Shown here piece after piece: positions 58,735-64,000 of a stretch of 64,000 bases of DNA. The notes under the pieces were generated by a model. That model made no database searches and was not told the origin of the DNA. It worked only from the letters and a program-made list of their open reading frames with translations. Position numbers and translations under genes: made by a program. Numbering within the stretch: the first letter of the stretch is position 1; each line of letters starts with the position of its first letter. The stretch comes from Lobosporangium transversale (Eukaryota > Mortierellomycota > Mortierellomycetes > Mortierellales > Mortierellaceae): assembly GCF_002105155.1 (NCBI RefSeq), contig NW_019028999.1, forward strand, positions 1 to 64,000, written 5' to 3'.

Positions 58735-59531
58735 ATGAAAATCTCTTCCGTCATCCTTGCATTGTCTGCTGTCGTTGCCATGACTCAGGCTCTTGCTCCT
58801 ATCACTCCTTCCAGCGACATTGCACCTTTGAATAATGGCGTAAATGTCAACAACATGGTTCCTAGTTTGCTTAAGCGCCATGTCGCCGCCGCTGCAGTCG
58901 ATGCCGATGTCAAGGTCGATGCTCTCGTTGTTGTAGTAGCCGATATCGTTCTCGATGTTAAGGCCAAGCTTAATGCTTTTATTGCTGCTCAAGTTGAGGC
59001 CAAGTTGAAGGCCGATGTCAGCCTTGTTGGCCTTGTTGATATCCGCGCCAAGGTGGATGGTAAGTTCAGTCATCAAGTTGAAAGCGAGGGAGAAAGCATA
59101 GCCCTCAGTCTCTTGCATTATACTGTTTATTCTCTTTGGGATTTGATTCTAATCTCCTGCGATTTTTGCTACCTCTCTGCTATGATCGTATAGCTGCTGT
59201 TCAAGCCACCATTGATCTTTACTTGGGACTTGATGTCAATGCCGATATTCAAGTTGCATTGGCAGCTATTGTCGATGCTCACGTCAGCGCCAATGTTGAT
59301 GCTGATGCCAAGGCCATCGCTGCTGATGTCAAGGCCTTGATTGAAGCACGCCTCAATGCTTTGGTCGCTCACGTCGATGCCAAGGTCCTCGCTGCTGTCT
59401 ATGCTGCCATCGGAGCTTCTGTCAATGTTGGTGTTGGTGTTGATCTTGACGTCGATGTTCACGCTGAGGTCCTTGCTCTCCTTGCTGAGGTTAATGTCGA
59501 AGCCATCATCGCCGCCCTTGTCAACCTTTAA
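58735..59531 (+). CDS. Small secreted Ala/Val/Asp-rich protein
   Basis: Not recognised as a known family. Exons 58735-59059 and 59194-59531 join in phase to give 220 aa. A clear signal peptide (MKISSVILALSAVVAMTQA) is followed by a propeptide-like segment with a dibasic LLKR at residues 45-48, a likely Kex2 site. The mature part of about 170 residues has no Cys or Trp, only three aromatic residues, and is built from recurring units such as VDADVKVDALV, VNADIQVALAAIVDAHV and VDADAKAIAADVKALI. Val-x-Asp-x alternation suggests strand-like surfaces; the Ala/Leu/Lys parts look like amphipathic helix. Strong codon bias (GCC, GTC, AAG) and a TATA box suggest high expression. A surface coat, adhesive or surfactant role is speculation. 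Confidence 0.8.
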
Positions 59532-60637
59532 AGGGATCTCCTCAAAGAAAGCAAAAAATCACCCTAGACAAATTCCTACTTTTTATAACCTACAAACCTA
59601 TCTAATTCCACTTATTTAGCCTCTATCTATAATTCTCCATCTTTCTCTCGAAAAGTCTCTTTTTTGCTGCGCATTTAAGAGAATAGCTAATTGTTTTGTA
59701 ATACAAAGAAACCATTAATTAATCTACTATACTTGACATGTTCAGTACCCTGGTACTCATTGATTATGTTTAGTGTTAATATGTTTACAATTGTTATATA
59801 ATATAGAGTTGTTGATTAATGTCAAATTGAGCACGTCTTTTGTTGAAGGTATCACACGATAAAACTAAACTACACGTGCATTGAAGCAGTTGCCACTAAC
59901 GTACCTAAAATTGCTGCGCCGATCACTGATTTGTATACCTTGGAATCGGAGAACCCGTAGACACTGTCATACAACTTGCTTTTGATGAAATCACTCTGTA
60001 TATTGTATCTCTAATTCACTTCTAAATTGCTGTAATTTTTTTTTTTTTTTTTTTTTTTTGAACATTTATTTCATGATGTAAATGAGGAGGGAGAATATGT
60101 ACGTTTATAATATTTTGTTTTCTTGTAAATAGGTACAATGCCATGCATATGTGCTAAGGGATGTTGCTGTTTGGTGTCTCTTTGATTTTTTCTAATGTTA
60201 TTCTTCTATTGGATTATTTCAGATGATGATCGTTTAATCCCTATTGGTCAGTTCCAGATAAAAAAAAAATAAAAAACGGTAAGCAATTGCAATTAGAACA
60301 TCACTACGCACATGGCACCGTGCAGACGTGCAGCAAAAAGTAAACAGAAACAATAAGAATAGAGAATAAGAATAGAGAATAAGGGATGAGCAAGAGAGAA
60401 AGAGAAAAATAAATAATAAAAGAATAATATCTATATCTTCTTTTAATAATTAGGTGCACTGTTTTAGCATTTCGTTCTCACGAAAATCATCCCCGGTGTG
60501 TTTTTTGCCTCATGGTTTGCTATGCTATTCTCGTAATGTAGGAATCAGCGTGGTCACACAAAACAAAGAAAGAAAAAGAGATGTGTTGGAAATGTTGATA
60601 GAAAAATGGATTTTCTCCATGCATTGAAGAGTTATAT
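59532..60637. other. Intergenic, convergent 3' regions
   Basis: The 3' UTRs of two convergent genes. Contains a T24 tract (60036-60059) and tandem copies of aataagaatagag near 60354-60382. No gene seen. Confidence 0.5.
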
Positions 60638-61043
60638 TTAGCTCTTCTTTTTGTCCAAACCGTTCACCCTCGGTTAGGTAAGAAAGAGAAAGATGCATGG
60701 TGCGTATGTGAAAAAAAAGGAGACGGGAGACGACGGTATAGTTATTGCCCTAGAAGAAGAAGGACGTTTACCTGTACTGGCTGTGAGGATTTTCGTTATA
60801 GACTTCGCTGCTCCGGACAGCTTTTGTATCCTTTCGAGAGAGCACACGCTTGAAGGACTTTGCACGGTTCATGTTATTATCGTTGCCAACTTGGTTATGA
60901 GTGTAAATCCCATCCTTATAGTTAGACTCATAGTATTCTTTGTCTCTCTGTTCAAACTCCGGTGTGAGTGCTGCCCTGCGCTTGGTATATTTGCCGATTT
61001 TCCAAATCTCGTAGTTGCGCATCAATTTGTCCATGAGGCCCAT
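60638..61043 (-). CDS. Small uncharacterised basic protein (100 aa)
   Basis: Exons 60772-61043 and 60638-60668 join in phase to give 100 aa starting MGLMDKLMRNYEIWKIGKY and ending VNGLDKKKS. The protein is basic and hydrophilic, with a run of aromatic and charged residues (QRDKEYYESNYKDGIY) in the middle. Gly at position 2 would allow N-myristoylation, but the context is not a strong match. The last exon codes for only about ten residues and depends on a GTAAAC donor and an ACCGAG acceptor; without this splice the frame would run on into about 30 unlikely residues. The leader upstream is very rich in TTCAT repeats on the sense strand. No family recognised. Confidence 0.5.
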
Positions 61044-61501
61044 GTTAGAACTTATATTGGTAAAAAAAAAAAAGCAAGGATGGAAAGGGATGACAATGAA
61101 AAAAAGGAATGATTGAATGTCTAAATGAGGAAATGAGTGTGAGTGAACGATGTGATTGAATGATGCGTTTATGAACGAATGAGTGAATGAACGAATGAAC
61201 AAATGAGGGAGAAGAGGAAAGAAAGGAAGGAGCGAAGCAATTATAAAGGGTAAATAAAGAGATAGAGATGTGAAAAGGAGAGCAGCGTGAGGGAGAGATG
61301 GAATGCGAATGGATGAGAGAATGAAAGGGTGAATGAAGGGCAATGAAGTCGGGTCTGTGGGAAAGAAAAAGCAAATGGTGAAGGGAAAAAGAAAAAGACG
61401 CAGACAGGGGGAAGGGGGAAGAAGGGGAAAAGGAAAAAAGATGGTGTGGGTTGTCAGTCAGGGCCTGCTCCATTGGAATAAGGTATTGAGTAATATAACT
61501 A

Positions 61502-62593
61502 TCATTGCTCCATCCATTGGCCATTGGATCCTATTCGGGTCCAACTCTTTGTCTCATTGCAATCAGAGTCCTTGGCCCAATCGTAAGCAGCCGGATCTGT
61601 AACTGTGAAATGAACTTGAGGAGGAAAAGGAATAGATGGAGATGGTCTCTTTTCTCTTTTCGCTTTCTGAAAATGCTTCTGATGAGATTCTCTTCTGCTC
61701 ACAACTTTATTCAGCTATGCTTGCCAGTCCCCTCTTCTTCCGCTTTTACAAAGAACAAGGGCACATCGGCATCTTCTTTGGCGCTTTGGTAGAGTTCATT
61801 GAACATTTCTTGCTGGTCCTTTGGTTCTTTCGCCAGATCTCATTGTCAACAACGCAATTCACACCCTTTGTGTGAGAAAGGCACTAGTCCGTAAAAGAAA
61901 AGAATTTAACCCATGTTACCCAGCGATCGTGATCACTCGTTGGTTCAAATCGATAACGAATGAGCGTGTCTGGTGTCTGTGCTGTGTGATATGGTGCCTG
62001 AGTTTGATTACTCCGGCTGATGGTCTTTCAATATCCGTAACATCATAGCTGGAAGCAAGGGCCTTCCTGCAGGAGGACACCATCCACATGTACATTAAGA
62101 TGGTTACTTCACACAAACAGAATGGCACATTGTTTGATTTTCATTCTTTGCCTCTCCACATTGACTTTCATTTTGTGTTTGCATTTGTTTATTTGACATG
62201 AAAATGTATATAATGTGAGTGTGTACAAATGAGCCCTGTTAACTCGAAGAGACACAAGGGTATTTTTAACCGTCGCCGTTCTTAATGACTGCTGCTCTTC
62301 CACCCTCTTATTCATTCAGTGCTCACTCACTGTGCTCACTTTTTTTATTGCTTTAATCCATTCTACCATCATTTCCTATGATGCGGTGCTTTATGTGAAT
62401 GAAAGGTTCCCTTGACCAAATAATCCGCCTCAGTTAAACACCTCAAATAATAAAAATTCGTAAACATGAAATACGAAACGAGTGCTCTCACTTCGTAGAG
62501 AAGTTGTCGAAAGAACCCATCGCTTTTTTGACTTTCCGCATTGCACATGGCAATCAAATTATAAATACCACGTTGTCGCGTCATAAAAGCCAT
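61502..62593 (-). CDS. Uncharacterised multi-exon gene
   Basis: Several coding-like segments on one strand, none recognised. The first exon begins MAFMTRQRGIYNLIAMC and runs to FFRQLLYE before a GTGAGA donor. A middle segment (about 61935-62010) reads APYHTAQTPDTLIRYRFEP and ends at a GTAACA donor. A third contains EMFNELYQSAKEDADVPLFF and KAEEEG. The last, after TTTCACAG, reads VTDPAAYDWAKDSDC to NGQWMEQ and a stop. Segments 3 and 4 keep phase only if the intron uses a GC donor (GCAAGC). The junction between segments 2 and 3 is not settled. The protein would be roughly 140-150 aa and soluble. Treat the span as right and the internal structure as a draft. Confidence 0.42.
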
Positions 62594-62768
62594 TTGATGC
62601 GATGTAAAAGCGCTGGTTACTTGGTCCGTGGAAGAAAAGGAGTCTGATTATGATCGAGAAAATACAGGCTTACTTTCAAGATGAAAAAAAAGGGCTCCCC
62701 TTAACAGCCATGTCAATTTGCTTTTTGATAATTCATCTTGATCAAATCAAATTCGCCAGCATACCCCT

Positions 62769-62777
62769 GCCACGTCA
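62769..62777 (-). promoter_or_regulatory. UPR-type element (TGACGTGGC) upstream of the ER DnaJ
   Basis: GCCACGTCA on the plus strand, i.e. TGACGTGGC on the minus strand, matches the UPRE/XBP1-type binding site. It is about 190 bases upstream of a gene for an ER chaperone, where such a site would make sense. One occurrence of nine bases is weak evidence by itself. Confidence 0.4.
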
Positions 62778-62965
62778 AAAAGGTTGAATTGTAGTACAAA
62801 CTCTCAGATTCAAATGATCATCTCATTTTCATTTCATTCGATCGCCTTCTCTTCATCTCTTCATCTTCTTCTTCTTTTCTACTTGCATTCGCTTTCGCTG
62901 CCTCTTTTTTGACACATTTCCAACAAAGTGTTTGCCATCTCATACTCCAACATATCTTCTCTAAG

Positions 62966-64000
62966 ATGAAGGTCCTTGTTCTACTGAGCATATTGCTTGG
63001 TTTGTTCACTGCACTTGTAGCGGCCGGTGCAGACTACTATAAAGTTTTAGGACTCACTCGAAGCGCAACCCCAAAGGAAATCAAAAAACAATACAAAGCC
63101 TTGTCTAAAAAATACCATCCAGACAAAAACCCTGGCAATAAAGAAGCAGAAGAAAAGTTTGTCGAGGTTGCAGCAGGTAAACCACAGCAGAAGACATACT
63201 CATATTTTTTATATACCATATTGTGGCCATTATTTTCCATATTCTCTTTTATCTTTCCTTTTCTTTCTACCTTCACATTATTAATTACGTTAACGCTTCC
63301 TTATGAGCCATATAGCCTACGAAGTTCTCTCAGACAATGAAAAGAAGAGCATCTACGATAGGTACGGCGAAGAAGGACTGAAGCAGCATCAAGCCAATGG
63401 TGGCGGTGGTCATGGTGGCTTCCATGATCCGTTCGATATCTTTGCACAATTCTTTGGTGGCGGATCTAGACATCATCATCATGGAGAACAGGAGCGAAGA
63501 GGTCCCGAGATGCGATTGGAACTTGAGGTTACCCTGGAAGAATTGTATTCTGGAAACTCAATCGAGATTGAGGTTTCGAAACAGGTCATCTGTCCTCATT
63601 GCGATGGATCTGGCGCTAAATCGTCCGACAGTGTAGTCACATGCACAGGATGCCAAGGTCAAGGTGTCAAAGTTGTGAAACGTATGCTGGCGCCAGGCAT
63701 GTTCCAGCAGTTTCATCAAACGTAAGTAGGAAGGGAAAAAAGAAAAAAGCTTTACGAATATACCCACATCTTGATATACCATCCAGGAGATAGCTCAGGA
63801 GGCGATGATTTTCACGTATTTGTTGACAACGTTTGTCTTTCTATCTGATAGCTGTGACCAATGTGGTGGTAAGGGTAAGATGATCAAGGAACACTGTCCA
63901 GTCTGTCATGGCAACAAGGTCCAGCGCGGATCTGAACAACTGACCATTGTAGTCGAGCCAGGCCTGCCAGATGGTGCCACGATTGTCTTTGATCGGGAAG
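62966..64000 (+). CDS. ER-type DnaJ/Hsp40 co-chaperone (Scj1/ERdj3-like), 3'-truncated
   Basis: Class I J-protein that stimulates an ER Hsp70 (Kar2/BiP). Exons 62966-63176, 63316-63721 and 63852 onward keep phase; the gene runs off the window after about 255 residues. A signal peptide ([20 protein letters not shown]) precedes the J domain ([20 protein letters not shown], then [10 protein letters not shown] with the essential HPD). A Gly/His-rich linker with HHHH follows, then the substrate domain with its zinc modules [24 protein letters not shown] and CPVCHGNK, all four intact. The signal peptide separates it from cytosolic Ydj1-type proteins. The C-terminus, where an HDEL-type signal might be, is not visible. 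A UPR-like element lies upstream. Confidence 0.92.

Overview
The window reads as nuclear DNA of a filamentous fungus, most likely an early-diverging one. The fungal signs are a PMT1-type protein O-mannosyltransferase, a Zn2Cys6 regulator, PMP3, a hevein-type chitin-binding surface protein and many short GT-AG introns. A NACHT / pentapeptide / WD40 protein, Asn/Gln-rich proteins and A/T tracts of about 18-34 bases suggest Mortierella-like fungi. That placement is inference from gene content; no rRNA or other marker is present. I rebuilt 18 multi-exon models by hand, checking reading phase across junctions. Small errors at weak splice sites remain possible.

Layout: 0-2 kb, the 3' part of a UBAP2/Def1-like Gln-rich protein (+). 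2.1-5.5 kb, PMT1 (-). 5.5-8.4 kb, no recognisable gene. 8.4-10 kb, a UPF0303 haem-degrading-domain protein (-) and a GPI-type chitin-binding protein (-), the latter head to head with glucose-6-phosphate 1-epimerase (+). 12-14.4 kb, the DNA primase small subunit (+). 14.7-15.6 kb, a frameshifted MULE/SWIM transposase relic. 16-16.7 kb, a cluster of long A and T tracts forming inverted repeats. 17.7-26.3 kb, a Zn2Cys6 transcription factor and a 1492-residue Asn/Ser-rich coiled-coil protein (both +). 26.5-28.4 kb, a single-pass membrane protein with a poly-Gln tail (-). 28.9-38.2 kb, a THUMP-type tRNA methyltransferase, a 7TM receptor and a protein that joins a glycerophosphotransferase-like part to an endonuclease/exonuclease/phosphatase domain (all +). 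38.7-47.3 kb, PMP3 (-), a GCFC-domain splicing protein (-), profilin (+) and ETT1 (-). 48.2-54.4 kb, a 2006-residue NLR-like NACHT protein (-). 54.4-58.7 kb, gene-poor DNA. 58.7-64 kb, a secreted Ala/Val/Asp-rich protein (+), two uncharacterised genes (-) and an ER-type DnaJ (+, cut by the window edge).

There is no operon-like or clustered-pathway logic; most genes are housekeeping and independent. Loose themes are surface and secretory biology (PMT1, chitin-binding protein, Gln-tailed membrane protein, 7TM receptor, secreted protein, ER DnaJ) and RNA or translation (GCFC protein, THUMP methyltransferase, ETT1). The most unusual items are the transferase-like/EEP fusion with a GC-AG intron, the NACHT/WD40 protein, the secreted low-complexity protein, a profilin whose stop codon appears to sit alone in a last exon, and perfect T/A inverted repeats.
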